Positions 26,394 through 34,724 of a stretch of 40,685 nucleotides of DNA are shown piece by piece. Below the pieces are notes generated by a model that was not told where the DNA came from, did no database searches, and worked only from the letters and a program-made list of their open reading frames with translations. Origin of the DNA: Streptomyces sp. SID3343 (GTDB taxonomy: Bacteria > Actinomycetota > Actinomycetes > Streptomycetales > Streptomycetaceae); the NCBI RefSeq assembly GCF_009865215.1, contig NZ_WWJX01000098.1:1-40685 (forward strand), given 5' to 3'. Position 1 is the first letter of the stretch, and each line of letters begins with the position of its first letter. A program made the position numbers and the translations under genes.

Positions 26394-26888
26394 ATGCGCC
26401 TCGACCCGCCTCTGACAGTCAAGGGCTACAACGGAACGGTCACGTTCGACGGAGAGTTCGTCATCCTCACCCGTAAGGGATTCATAGCGCGAAGCACTGT
26501 CGGCAAGGGCGAGAAGCGTATGCACATTGGGCAAATCACCGCCGTGCAATGGAAACAACCCGGCGCGCTCGTCAACGGATTCATCGAGTTCACCCTGCCG
26601 GGTGGGAACGAAGGCCGTTCACAGTTGGGGCGTCAGACGCGGGACGCCGTGAAGAACGAGAACGCCGTCGTGGTCACACGTGCTCAGGCCGCCGCTTTCG
26701 AGTCCCTCCGCAAGGCCCTCGAAGCCGCGATCGCCGAGCAGCACCAAGTCGTGCCGATGCCACCGTCGGGGGGTGCCGATGCAGGTCTGGCCGAGCAGAT
26801 CCGGCAGTTGGGTGAACTTCATCGAGCAGGTGTGCTGACGGACGACGAGTTCACCGCCGCCAAGATTCGCCTGATAGGTCATCAGTGA
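26394..26888 (+). CDS. DUF4429-SHOCT domain protein
   Basis: This encodes 164 residues. Residues about 5-110 match the DUF4429 fold, a PH-like beta domain: VKGYNGTVTFDGEFVILTRK, GEKRMHIGQITAVQWKQPG, GFIEFTLPGG and ENAVVVTRAQAAAFESL. After a Pro/Gly linker, residues 131-162 are a SHOCT motif (AEQIRQLGELHRAGVLTDDEF followed by TAAKIRLI), a short helical pair often fused to membrane- or nucleic-acid-associated domains and thought to aid oligomerisation. GAAGGA precedes the ATG. It is divergent from the NACHT-nuclease gene and convergent with a nuclease gene. Function is unknown in the family, and membership in the defence island is by location only. Confidence 0.85.
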   Translation: MRLDPPLTVKGYNGTVTFDGEFVILTRKGFIARSTVGKGEKRMHIGQITAVQWKQPGALVNGFIEFTLPGGNEGRSQLGRQTRDAVKNENAVVVTRAQAAAFESLRKALEAAIAEQHQVVPMPPSGGADAGLAEQIRQLGELHRAGVLTDDEFTAAKIRLIGHQ

Positions 26889-26951
26889 GCCCAACGGGAT
26901 CATCGCATCATGACCGCCCACACCGCCCATCCTCACATGCCACGCCCCCGA

Positions 26952-28079
26952 TTAGCTCTGTGCCGGCGTCGGTGCTGTGCCCGTCGGTGAAGTTGCGGTC
27001 CCCTCCGGGAAGAACTTCGTCTTGAGGATCGCGAGTGTGGCGGCGTTGTTCAGGTGGCAGATGGGGAGTGGAACGGCGAACATGCCCTTGTCCCATACTC
27101 CTGCGGATCGGTCGACGGCTTTGAGCCAGCGCACGGGCAGGATGTACTCGGCCACGTCGGGGTCGGTGTCGTCTCCCGGATGTCGGTACTTTCCCACGAG
27201 TTGTTGTTCGGCCAGACGCAGCGAGCCGTCGCGAACGAGGGCTTCGGTGAAGGGGAGGGGTTCCCCGCATACTTCGCCGATTCCTACGTATCCGACCTTC
27301 GGTATGTGGAGGTTGATCCGGTGGCCCGGTTGCGGCCGGCGAAGCCCTCGTGAGAACCGCTTTCCGCCGCCGGCGGAGATGAACCCGAACCTGCGGGCGT
27401 CGTCCCATGATCGGATGCCGCCCTCCTCGCCCAGTACGGAATACCAGTCGAGGCCGTTCCACGGTTCGCGCGTCGAGGACTTGCCGGCTCGCGATGCGGG
27501 CGTGGTCTTGGCCTCGTCACGTAGCCACGTGCGGGCGAGGTATCGATGCCCGTCGTTTTCGTAGTAGTGGAAGCAGACGGCATTGACCGGGACGCCGAGA
27601 TCTGCGAGGTACCCCACGATCCGCTCGGTGGCCTCGTCCAGGCGCGCAGCGACGATCGTCACCCGGTGCGCCGCGTTCAACTCCTCCGGCGCGGGGATGC
27701 CGAACCGCTCCTCGAAGGCGGCTTCGAAGGTCGTGTCATCGGTGCGGTAGTCGGCGAAGAGTCCGAGGATCTGTGCGTGGGAGAGCAATGTCGCCCACGA
27801 CGCGTAGTCCAGGGCCTGGGCGATGACCTCGCGTGCGCCGCGGTCGCGCTTGAGCTCCAGGACGAGCAGGCAGCCCTCGCCGTCGATCGCGAGAAGATCG
27901 ACGAACCCGCCATGCGCGGTGGGGACCTGACGGCCGATCAGCAGCACGGGTTCGCCGAGGATGTCCGGATCGGCTTCGATCACTTCTTCGAGGTCCCGTT
28001 CCAGGGGCATCGCCGCCGGCCGCATGCGCTGTGGCCGTCCGTCCTCGTCCATTCGCCAGATCGCGACCTCGGTCGGCAT
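26952..28079 (-). CDS. NucS/DUF91-like nuclease-domain protein
   Basis: This encodes 375 residues. Residues about 25-110 hold a PD-(D/E)XK domain of the DUF91/NucS-C type: LERDLEEVIEADPDILGEP, GGFVDLLAID (Asp61), CLLVLELKRDRG (Glu75, Lys77), VIAQALDYASW (Gln88, Tyr92). The C-terminal 200 residues contain REPWNGLDWYSVLGEEGGIR and other Trp-rich blocks resembling domains of proteins that act on DNA ends; that part was not identified. Related stand-alone DUF91 proteins are frequent in defence islands. The ATG chosen is the first one in frame with the domain; the longer open frame beyond it is antisense to the XRE gene. It has no signal peptide. It faces the DUF4429 gene tail to tail. Confidence 0.8.
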   Translation of the reverse strand: MPTEVAIWRMDEDGRPQRMRPAAMPLERDLEEVIEADPDILGEPVLLIGRQVPTAHGGFVDLLAIDGEGCLLVLELKRDRGAREVIAQALDYASWATLLSHAQILGLFADYRTDDTTFEAAFEERFGIPAPEELNAAHRVTIVAARLDEATERIVGYLADLGVPVNAVCFHYYENDGHRYLARTWLRDEAKTTPASRAGKSSTREPWNGLDWYSVLGEEGGIRSWDDARRFGFISAGGGKRFSRGLRRPQPGHRINLHIPKVGYVGIGEVCGEPLPFTEALVRDGSLRLAEQQLVGKYRHPGDDTDPDVAEYILPVRWLKAVDRSAGVWDKGMFAVPLPICHLNNAATLAILKTKFFPEGTATSPTGTAPTPAQS

Positions 28080-28343
28080 GCCCCTCCAGCCCGTCGAAAC
28101 CTCGTCCCGGGTGCAACTACGACACGCTGTGGATTTGTTCCGCCGCAGACAGAATCGATGGCACGACGCCGTGCTGGGCGCGGTGCCGCGGGCAGGGTAT
28201 GGGTTGCGTCGTGTGGCGGATGCGTACGGCGCGCGCGGGACAATGGCTTCCGGGCCCGGTGGATCGACGGGCACCGGTGCCACGGGCGTGGACCGTGTGT
28301 CGGGTCGGTGCGGCGTGCGGGGTATTGGTGACGAGGCGGCGGG

Positions 28344-29516
28344 GTGGCATCTGTGTTGGAGGAGCGGGAGTCGATTGGCCGGCGGGTTCGGCGGGCCCGG
28401 CTGCGTCTGGGTATGCCCCAGGCCGATCTCGCCCAGGCGATCGGCAAGACGCAGGGCTGGTTGTCCAAGGTCGAGACCGGCCGCATCGAGCTCGACAGGG
28501 CCTCGACGATCAACGAACTCGCGTCCGCCCTGCACTGTCATCCCAACGACCTGTTGGAGCGTCCCTACGTGACCGGGACGCCCTCGGAGAAGCAGTGGCC
28601 GGTGGCGGCGGCATCCATCCTCCGGGAGTTGCGTCGCTACGACTTGACGCCGGTGTTCGACGGAACGCCCCGGGACTCGGTTCTGTTGTGGCGCGAGACG
28701 GCGCGGCTGCACCGCTTGCGGGACGCGGCGGCCAACATCGCGATCCTGCACATGCTGCCGGATCTGCTGCGCGAGGCCCGTGCCCTGGCCGAGGTTTCGA
28801 CCGGCCACGAGCGCGAGGAGGCGTTCGCGATCTACGCGGTGTGCTGCAAGTTCGCCCACACCGCCGGACACGCCCTGGGCCATCCGGAGTTGGTGGCCAT
28901 GACGTGTGAGCGGGCAGCCTGGGCCGCCGCACTCTCCGGCGATCTTGTGATGGCAGCTGTTGCCGACTGGATGCGGGTGTGGGACATGTGGGCCACCGCG
29001 GACTGGTCGGACTCGTTGGCGTTGTCGGACAAGGCGCTGCGCTCCATCGAGGCGCAGTACTCCGCCGGTGACCCGCTCGCGTTGCGGGCCTGGGGCACCC
29101 TGCAGTTGCGGGCCGCAGTCTCCGCCGCCCGGGCCGGCGACGCCGAGGAGACCGAGAGCCGCATCGCGCTCGCCCGGGACGCGGGTGATCGGATCGACGC
29201 CTTGCACGAGTCCGTGTTCGATCGCCACTCCCTGACCTTCTCGACCGGCAACGTGCAGATCCACGCCATCAGCGTGCGGTTGGAGATGGGGGACCACGCC
29301 ACTGCCCTGCGCATGCACGAGCGGGCCGATCCCGCGCACATCGCGGCGCTGCCGAACTCCCGTCGCTCGCATCACCAGATGGATCTCGCGCGGGCCTGGC
29401 TGTGGGACGGGAATCGGGAACCGGCCCTTGCGGAGCTGGAGACGGCCGAGCGGATCGCCCCGCAGTTGGTGCGCAACCACCCGATAGCGCGAGCCACGCT
29501 GCGCAAGATCGTGTAG
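28344..29516 (+). CDS. XRE-family regulator, truncated by in-frame TAG
   Basis: This encodes 390 residues to the first stop. The helix-turn-helix is at about 8-66 (IGRRVRRARLRLGMPQADLA, GWLSKVETGRIELDRAS), and the remainder is a TPR-like helical domain as in actinobacterial regulators that sense peptides or signals. After LRKIV the frame meets TAG (29514-29516) and then continues AERAVTREKLRRMSDRF, HLDE up to a second stop at 29580-29582. Related proteins normally end with such a basic helix, so the TAG probably replaced a sense codon (Tyr is one base away). The protein may still fold without the last 22 residues. It is divergent from the NucS-like nuclease across 264 bases, so it may control that gene. 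Confidence 0.85.
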   Translation: MASVLEERESIGRRVRRARLRLGMPQADLAQAIGKTQGWLSKVETGRIELDRASTINELASALHCHPNDLLERPYVTGTPSEKQWPVAAASILRELRRYDLTPVFDGTPRDSVLLWRETARLHRLRDAAANIAILHMLPDLLREARALAEVSTGHEREEAFAIYAVCCKFAHTAGHALGHPELVAMTCERAAWAAALSGDLVMAAVADWMRVWDMWATADWSDSLALSDKALRSIEAQYSAGDPLALRAWGTLQLRAAVSAARAGDAEETESRIALARDAGDRIDALHESVFDRHSLTFSTGNVQIHAISVRLEMGDHATALRMHERADPAHIAALPNSRRSHHQMDLARAWLWDGNREPALAELETAERIAPQLVRNHPIARATLRKIV

Positions 29517-29872
29517 GCCGAGCGCGCGGTCACGCGGGAGAAGCTGCGACGCATGAGCGACCGCTTCCACCTGGACGAGTAGGCAAGAATTCCCCGGATT
29601 CATATTCATCTGTGATGCTAGGGCTACTGTCCGTCGCATGAATCTGGCGAGGATGGATCGCAGCGCTCCCGAAGCGCTCGACGCCTCGCGTCGCCCGGGC
29701 ACGGTGACCTCGTCCTCCGGCAGCGCGCTCCGTACTTCGAATGACTCCTCGGCCTGTCCGGAAACAACCGGGCGGGTACGAGCGGCTTCGTCGTTGCCTC
29801 GACCGACTCTGCTCCCGGCCGACCCGGGAGCGCTCGTCCATCCCGCCCCTGCGACTTCCCCTGGACGCTCTT

Positions 29873-31095
29873 GTGGCTGAATCCGTGGCCGACGTCGACG
29901 ACCGCGCCGCCGAACTGCGCGACGAACTCGTTCGCAGCCTGCGCGACGACGACACCATCACCTCACCCGCCGTCGAGGCCGCCTTCCGATCGGTGCCGCG
30001 CCACACGTTCGCGCCCGGCGTCGCCCTGGAGCACGCGTACGCCCGCCACGCGGTGATCACCAAGCACGACGGCCGCGGGCGCCCGACCAGTTCGGTATCC
30101 GACCCGCACATCCAGGCCGTGATGCTCGAACAGGCCGGTGTGGAGCCGGGGATGCGGGTTCTGGAGATCGGGTCGGGCGGCTACAACGCCGCCCTGTTGG
30201 CCGAACTCGTCGGTGTCGAGGGTCGCGTCACCACGGTGGACATCGACGCGGATGTCACCGCCCGCGCGCGGGAGTTCCTGGACGCGACGGGATACGAGCG
30301 GGTCGAGGTGGTCACCGCCGATGCCGAGGAGGGTGTGCCGGGACGGGCGCCCTACGACCGGATCGTGGTCACCGTCGGTACCTGGGACGTCCCGCCCGCT
30401 TGGGCGACCCAACTCGCCCCCGGGGGACGGATGGTGGTGCCGTTGCGCACGCGCGGGGTCACCCGCAGCGTCGTCTTCGAGGTGGACGGCGATCATCTGG
30501 TCAGCCGGGGCTCGGCGCCGTGCGGTTTCGTCGCCATGCAGGGCGTCGGCGAGCATCGGGAGCGCCGGGTGCCGCTGGGGGAGGCCTGGCACTGCTGGTC
30601 GACGACGGCGGTTGGGACGACCCCGGCCTCTCGGACGACGTTCGCGCCGGGGAGCGCTCGGCCGCGTGGTCGGGCGAGACGATCGGCCGGAGCGAGGCGT
30701 TCGACCACCTGTTCCTGCGGTTCGCCACCGAACTCCCCGGCTTCGTGCGCCTGTGGGTCGACCAAGCCCAAGAGGACCTCGACCCCGTGGCGACGGGCGA
30801 GAAGATGTTCCCCTTCGCCGCCGCGGACAAGGACGCACTCGCGTACATGGTCGTGCGCCCGGCCGAGAGCGCGGACCGCGTGGAGCTAGGCGCGCGCGCC
30901 TTCGGCGGCCACGGGGCCCAGGCCGCCCAAGCCATGGCGGAGGTCGAACGGGTGTGGAGCCGAGCCCACCGCCACGGCCCGGGCCCGGTGTACCGGGTCT
31001 ACCCCGCCGACACCCCCGACGACGTGCTTGCGCCCGGGCACGTCGTCGACAAGCGGCACAGCCGCGTCGTGATCTCCTGGCCGTCCGGGAACTGA
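29873..31095 (+). pseudogene. FxLD-system methyltransferase, frameshifted
   Basis: Two frames together give one protein of about 407 residues. The first (to about 30580) reads SPAVEAAFRSVPRHTFAPG, MRVLEIGSGGYNAALLAEL, VTTVDIDADV, APYDRIVVTVGTWDVPPAW. The second continues GLALLVDDGGWDD, DKDALAYMVVRPAES, GPGPVYRVYPADTPDD and VVDKRHSRVVISWP. This is the protein-L-isoaspartate methyltransferase-like enzyme of FxLD lanthipeptide loci (methyltransferase, FxLD system). The frame changes by one base at a run of five G (30577-30581), a place where slippage or sequence error is likely. It precedes an FxLD precursor gene by 70 bases, as expected for the locus. Confidence 0.85.
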
Positions 31096-31165
31096 ACCGC
31101 CCCGGACGTTCGGGTCCTGTAGCACCGTCTCGCACCATCCATTCGGATCAGGAGAGTGAGAGCAC

Positions 31166-31762
31166 ATGACCGCCCACAGCCCGAATGCCACGACGAACAC
31201 CGCGACGCTCGACCCCGAAGGCGCCGCCTTCGCCGACGAGTTCACCCTGGACATGCGCCTGGTGGAGTCCACCGTCTCGATCGACCAGCTCCTGTGCGCC
31301 ACCTCGGACGGCTGTGGCTCCTCGTGCTGCAGCAGCGCCTGCACCACCAAGGCCGCGGAACCGTTCGCGTTCTCGGTCGACGGAGTCCGCGTCCGACATC
31401 CCGTCCGGTACCCCGGCCAACTCGACAGCCGACGCGCAATCCTCGGCCTCGCCCCCTCGGCCGGCGGCCCGGCGACGAGACGCGAGCCGGCTGTTCCCGC
31501 ACCCAGGTGCCGCAGAGAGCCGGTACCCGACGAGTTCGCCGTCCTGGAAGGGCTTCTGGAGGCCATCGAGCCGGTGCGGCGCCTTCCGCGCAACAGCCTG
31601 CACACCGTCGACATCGCAGCTCCGTGGGCGTGCGGATACTGCGGTGGACCCGCGCCTCGCGACTCGGCCGAGGTCGAATTCCGACGCCGTGTATGGCGGA
31701 TCTGCCTCGTGTGCTCGGACACCAGCCACACCCGTTCCTCGACGAACTTGTCATCCTGTTGA
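31166..31762 (+). CDS. FxLD-family lanthipeptide precursor with read-through tail
   Basis: The first 65 or so residues are a typical FxLD precursor: leader with EFTLDMRLVES (FTLD at 26-29), then core LLCATSDGCGSSCCSSACTT with Cys at 44, 50, 54, 55 and 59 and Ser/Thr for dehydration. AGGAGAG precedes the ATG. Such precursors are about 60-70 residues long, but here the frame runs on past AAEPF for about 130 residues of unrelated sequence to a stop in the KAP gene region. Either the native stop was lost or a rearrangement joins here near base 31365. No LanB-like dehydratase or cyclase is present, so the peptide would not be matured from this locus alone. Confidence 0.8.
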   Translation: MTAHSPNATTNTATLDPEGAAFADEFTLDMRLVESTVSIDQLLCATSDGCGSSCCSSACTTKAAEPFAFSVDGVRVRHPVRYPGQLDSRRAILGLAPSAGGPATRREPAVPAPRCRREPVPDEFAVLEGLLEAIEPVRRLPRNSLHTVDIAAPWACGYCGGPAPRDSAEVEFRRRVWRICLVCSDTSHTRSSTNLSSC

Positions 31763-32570
31763 CCGAGCCCCGGCTCCTCCCGCTCACCGTGGGGCTGCTG
31801 GGCGGCTGGGGCTCGGGCAAGAGCAGTCTCCTCGAACTCACCAGGGTCGAACTGGAGAACGATCCGGCGAAACACCTACGTAGTCGCTCGGTTCAGCCCG
31901 TGGCAGTTCGAGGGATACGACGACATCAAGGTCGCGCTGATGACCGCGATCCTCGACAGCCTCGAACAGCAAGCAGCACCCGATACTGCGGCAGCCGAGG
32001 AGTTCGGCAAGCTACGCCGATTCGCGGCGAGACTGCGACGGCCCGTGCGCGCGGTCGTCCAGGCGGCTGCCCCGGCAGCGGTCACCGCAGCGGTGACGCT
32101 GATCGACCCTGGTGCGGCGCCGATGGCCGGCACGATGGCCCAGGCCGCGTTCGGCGGTCCGGACACTGCGCCACCCGAGGCGGATCAGGCAGCCGAGACC
32201 GCCGCCGTTCCCAACATGCCGGTGCAGGCATTTCGGTGTGAATTCTCCCGCCTGCTCGAAACCCTCGGGGAGGTCGACGCCGTTGTCGTGCCGATCGACG
32301 ACCCCGATCGGTGCCTTCCGGAGACCGTCGTCGAGACGTTCGAGGCGATCCGCCTCTTCCTGAACGCGCCCAAGACCGCGTACGTCATCGCCGCTCACCA
32401 GGCAATCGTCGAATCGGCGATCGACGCCCGCTACCACGGGTTCACGAACGCCCTGACAGGCAGCGGCCTGGGCGCGCAATACCTGGAAAAGATGATTCAA
32501 CACAAGGTCTCGATCCCGACCCTGTCCGGGTCGGAAGCGGAAACGTACCTCCACGTGCTCCTGGCCGTAC
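31693..32570 (+). pseudogene. KAP family P-loop NTPase, frameshifted and truncated
   Basis: The first frame reads LGHQPHPFLDELVILLTEP, LTVGLLGGWGSGKSSLLEL (Walker A). A one-base shift near 31875 leads to VVARFSPWQFEGYDDIKVAL and DSLEQQAAPDTA. Then come a hydrophobic Ala/Val stretch, DAVVVPIDDPDRCLPETVVE (Walker B region) and KTAYVIAAHQAIVESAI. This is the KAP NTPase pattern, in which relatives read VVFIDDLDRCLP; two Pro substitutions sit next to the Walker B acids. The gene breaks off at TYLHVLLAV, where RHS sequence begins in another frame. KAP NTPases are membrane-linked and occur in phage-exclusion systems (PifA type). This copy is not expected to work. Confidence 0.75.
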
Positions 32571-33176
32571 GGCTCCGAAGGCCTCTCCGCGACCGTCACC
32601 GGCGGCACCGAAACGGGATTCGTCCGCGAGCCCTCGGGCAGCCTCACAGCCATGAGCACCGGTGAAGCCCACTACTACTACCTCACCGACGCCCAGGGCT
32701 CCGTCATCGCCATGACGGACAAGAACGGCAACAAGGTCAACACCTACGCCTACGACCCGTACGGCAACGCCCGCACCACCACCGAAACAGTCCCCAACCC
32801 GCTCCGCTACACCGGCGCCCACCTCGACCCCAGGGGCCTGTACAAGACGGGCGCCCGCTACTACGACCCCACCGTCGGCCGCTTCACCCAGCCCGACCCT
32901 GCGGGCCACGAAACCAACGCGTATGCCTACGCGGTCGGCGACCCGATCAACGGAGCCGACCCGACCGGGACCAGCGCCTGTTCGAACTCGTTCGTGAAGG
33001 CCGCGAGGGGCGCTCTGTGCGCAAGCGACTCCAGGAAGAAAAAGATCAACAAAGGTGCCCAGGGAGTCGCAGCCGGAGCGGGCGTCTGTGCTGTCGTCGC
33101 TGGACCGACCCCGGTCGGCGCTGTCTGCGCTGCGGTCGGTGCAAGCGCGGCCGTCGTCTCCTACGCCATGTCGTAA
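32571..33176 (+). pseudogene. RHS core C-terminus with hydrophobic toxin tip
   Basis: The frame opens in YGSEGLSATVTGGTETGF and runs through YYYLTDAQGSVIAMTD, AYDPYGNARTTTE, LYKTGARYYDPTVGRFTQPD to DPINGADPTG, the conserved end of the RHS core. After it comes a 68-residue tip: a basic stretch (DSRKKKINKG) and an Ala/Gly/Val-rich hydrophobic hairpin with three Cys (VAAGAGVCAVVAGPTPVGAV, CAAVGASAAVVSYAMS). The N-terminal part of the protein is missing: the 5' side is fused to the broken KAP gene. An internal ATG at 32652 has no good ribosome binding site. It looks like a displaced RHS cassette ('orphan tip'), and a small membrane protein follows it as likely immunity. Confidence 0.75.
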
Positions 33177-33244
33177 AGAGCCGAGCCGTACTCGCGTCCT
33201 CGAGGCCGTCTCCTCGAGCAGCCCGATACCCCAAGGAGCAGGAA

Positions 33245-33451
33245 ATGCCACGTAAGAGCGGTCGAGATGCTTCCAAGCAGGTGAGCCCCGGCACCACGCT
33301 CGGACTGGCGATCTTGTGTCTGATAGTCGGTAGCCTGGTCCTTTTCGGTCCGGGTGGTAAGAACGTCGGGATGTACACGGTGGGGGGCGCGATGTACATG
33401 ATTTTCGTGGTGTTCACGTTCCACTGGCTGCGGGCCAGGTCCCGCTCGTAG
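33245..33451 (+). CDS. Two-TM small protein, candidate immunity to the RHS tip
   Basis: This encodes 68 residues. AAGGAGCAGGA lies just before the ATG. A basic N-terminus (MPRKSGRDASKQ) is followed by two membrane segments, about 17-35 (TTLGLAILCLIVGSLVLFG) and 43-62 (MYTVGGAMYMIFVVFTFHW), and a basic end. It starts 68 bases after the RHS tip's stop, the standard place for a toxin's immunity gene. A membrane protein would suit a tip that is itself hydrophobic and may act in the membrane. The pairing is inferred from order and chemistry; no family was recognised. Confidence 0.75.
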   Translation: MPRKSGRDASKQVSPGTTLGLAILCLIVGSLVLFGPGGKNVGMYTVGGAMYMIFVVFTFHWLRARSRS

Positions 33452-33600
33452 TACGACGCAGGAGCCGGATGCCAAACGCCGACGGCCGCCGCCCCCCGAC
33501 ACTCCACCAACGAATGCCGAGCGCCGAGCGAGTACACCGACCCATCCCCATAGGGCTCCGAATCGGCCCGGCGCTCGTATCCGCGCCGGTGACGCGAAGA

Positions 33601-33627
33601 CCCCCGGACCCGCGCGGGTCCCGGGGG
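33601..33627. terminator. Strong bidirectional terminator
   Basis: CCCCCGGACCCGC is followed at once by GCGGGTCCCGGGGG, forming a 13-bp GC stem with a single bulged base and almost no loop. It sits 15 bases from the stop of the minus-strand gene at 33642 and 150 bases past the plus-strand membrane-protein gene, so it can terminate transcription from both sides. Confidence 0.85.
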
Positions 33628-33641
33628 CCTGGACCGTCGGG

Positions 33642-33953
33642 TCAGCTCACCGGCACCTCGGGAAGTTTCAGGAGGGCCTGCGGCAGGTCGGTGACGCCGT
33701 GCTGCAGGTACCAGGCGCGGGCCCAGCGCAGGATCGCGCCGTGGCGTAGGCGCCACCGGTCGCAGGCCGTGGACAGGAAGTCGCTGCAGAACGCCTCGTG
33801 CAGGCGGGCGATCGGGTCGTACTCCCATTCGGCAGTGCGGATCGTGCGGGCGTCCAGGTCCAGGACGTCGGCGAGGACCGCGGCGGCCGCGTTGCTGGTG
33901 CCGGTGTATCCGAGCGTGCGCGACGCCCTGGAATCCGGACGATGACCGAACAC
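33642..33953 (-). CDS. Hypothetical actinobacterial protein
   Basis: This encodes 103 residues from GTG (VFGHRPDSRASRTLG). The C-terminal half is strongly protein-like: EWEYDPIARLHEAFCSDFL, STACDRWRLRHGAILRWARA, WYLQHGVTDLPQALLKLPEV. No known domain was recognised, although similar EYDPIARL-containing small proteins are familiar from Streptomyces genomes. The much longer minus-strand frame upstream is antisense to other genes and was not included. Its 5' end overlaps that of the divergent ATPase-like gene by 12 bases, so both may share one control region. A strong hairpin follows its stop. Confidence 0.65.
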   Translation of the reverse strand: MFGHRPDSRASRTLGYTGTSNAAAAVLADVLDLDARTIRTAEWEYDPIARLHEAFCSDFLSTACDRWRLRHGAILRWARAWYLQHGVTDLPQALLKLPEVPVS

Positions 33954-34367
33954 CTCGATCCGCCCCCGGGCCCGCCCGCCGTCCCGCGTGTGTGGTGAGA
34001 GGTCCCGCGCACTCGCGGCGCCCTGGCCGCGGCGCGAGAGGGCGTCGCGCGCGAACTCGCCGGGTGGGGTTGGTCGCACGAGTTCGCCCGGGGCGTCGTT
34101 CTGGTGGTGTCGGAGGTCGTGGGCAACGCCCTGCGGCACACCACCGGCCCGGTGCGGCTGAGCGTGGCCCGTACGGGGGGCGGTGTCGTGGTGTCCGTCG
34201 CCGATACGGACCCCACCGTGCCCACGCGACGCCGACCGGCCCCGACCGGCCCTGTGGGGCCGGTGGTGGGCGGGTTCGGTCTGCACATCCTCGACGCCGT
34301 CACCACGACCTGGTCCGTCGAGGAACTCCCTGGCGGGAAACGCGTCCACGCCCACATATCCCACTGA
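33942..34367 (+). pseudogene. RsbW-like ATP-binding regulator with TGA at codon 19
   Basis: One frame reads MTEHLDPPPGPPAVPRVW, TGA, EVPRTRGALAAAREGVAREL, AGWGWSHEFARGVVLVVSEV, VGNALRHTTGPVRLSVA, VVVSVADTDPTVP, GFGLHILDAVTTTWSVEEL and ends HAHISH. This is a GHKL histidine-kinase-like ATPase of the anti-sigma (RsbW/SpoIIAB-like) kind, with the N box (EVVGNALRH) and G-box region (GFGLHIL). The TGA (33996-33998) sits where CGA (Arg) would keep the frame, one base away. Unless a downstream start is used (a GTG at 34104 would lose the first helices), the protein is broken. It is divergent from the hypothetical gene on the other strand. Confidence 0.7.
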
Positions 34368-34724
34368 CGTAACCCCCTCGACCTCAACGCCCGAGCCCGC
34401 GCGTTCGTGGCCCTCGGCGCGCCCGTTCGCGTGTCGGGGCGGCCACGCGCGGGACACCGCTGCGATCCGGGTGTGCCGGCCACGGCCGCGGTTGTTCTCG
34501 TCGCGGGGGACACGTCGGTGTCGTGGCGGCGGTGTCGGAGCGTGCCGGCAGGGGGCGGGATTGAGGCGTTCGCGGTGGGTTCCCGGCCATGTGGGGGTGA
34601 ACGTGTGGGGGCGGATGCGGGGCGTTGCGAGGATCGGCTCCTTCCCCGGGAGCGGCCGAGGTCGCAGGTGGGCGCGGCGGCGTGCGGGAGAGGTGAGCCG
34701 TATCCGATCGAGAGGATCGCGACT
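34368..34724. other. Gap without a supported gene
   Basis: About 360 bases, GC-rich. An open frame on the plus strand continues through it into the next gene, but its composition (Arg/Gly/Pro-rich, low in aliphatic residues) does not look coding. No terminator-like or promoter-like element stood out. Confidence 0.5.

Noticed and set aside
28080..29702. N-terminal extension of the NucS-like nuclease frame
   Set aside because: The extension is antisense to the XRE regulator. The ATG at 28079 directly precedes the recognisable domain.
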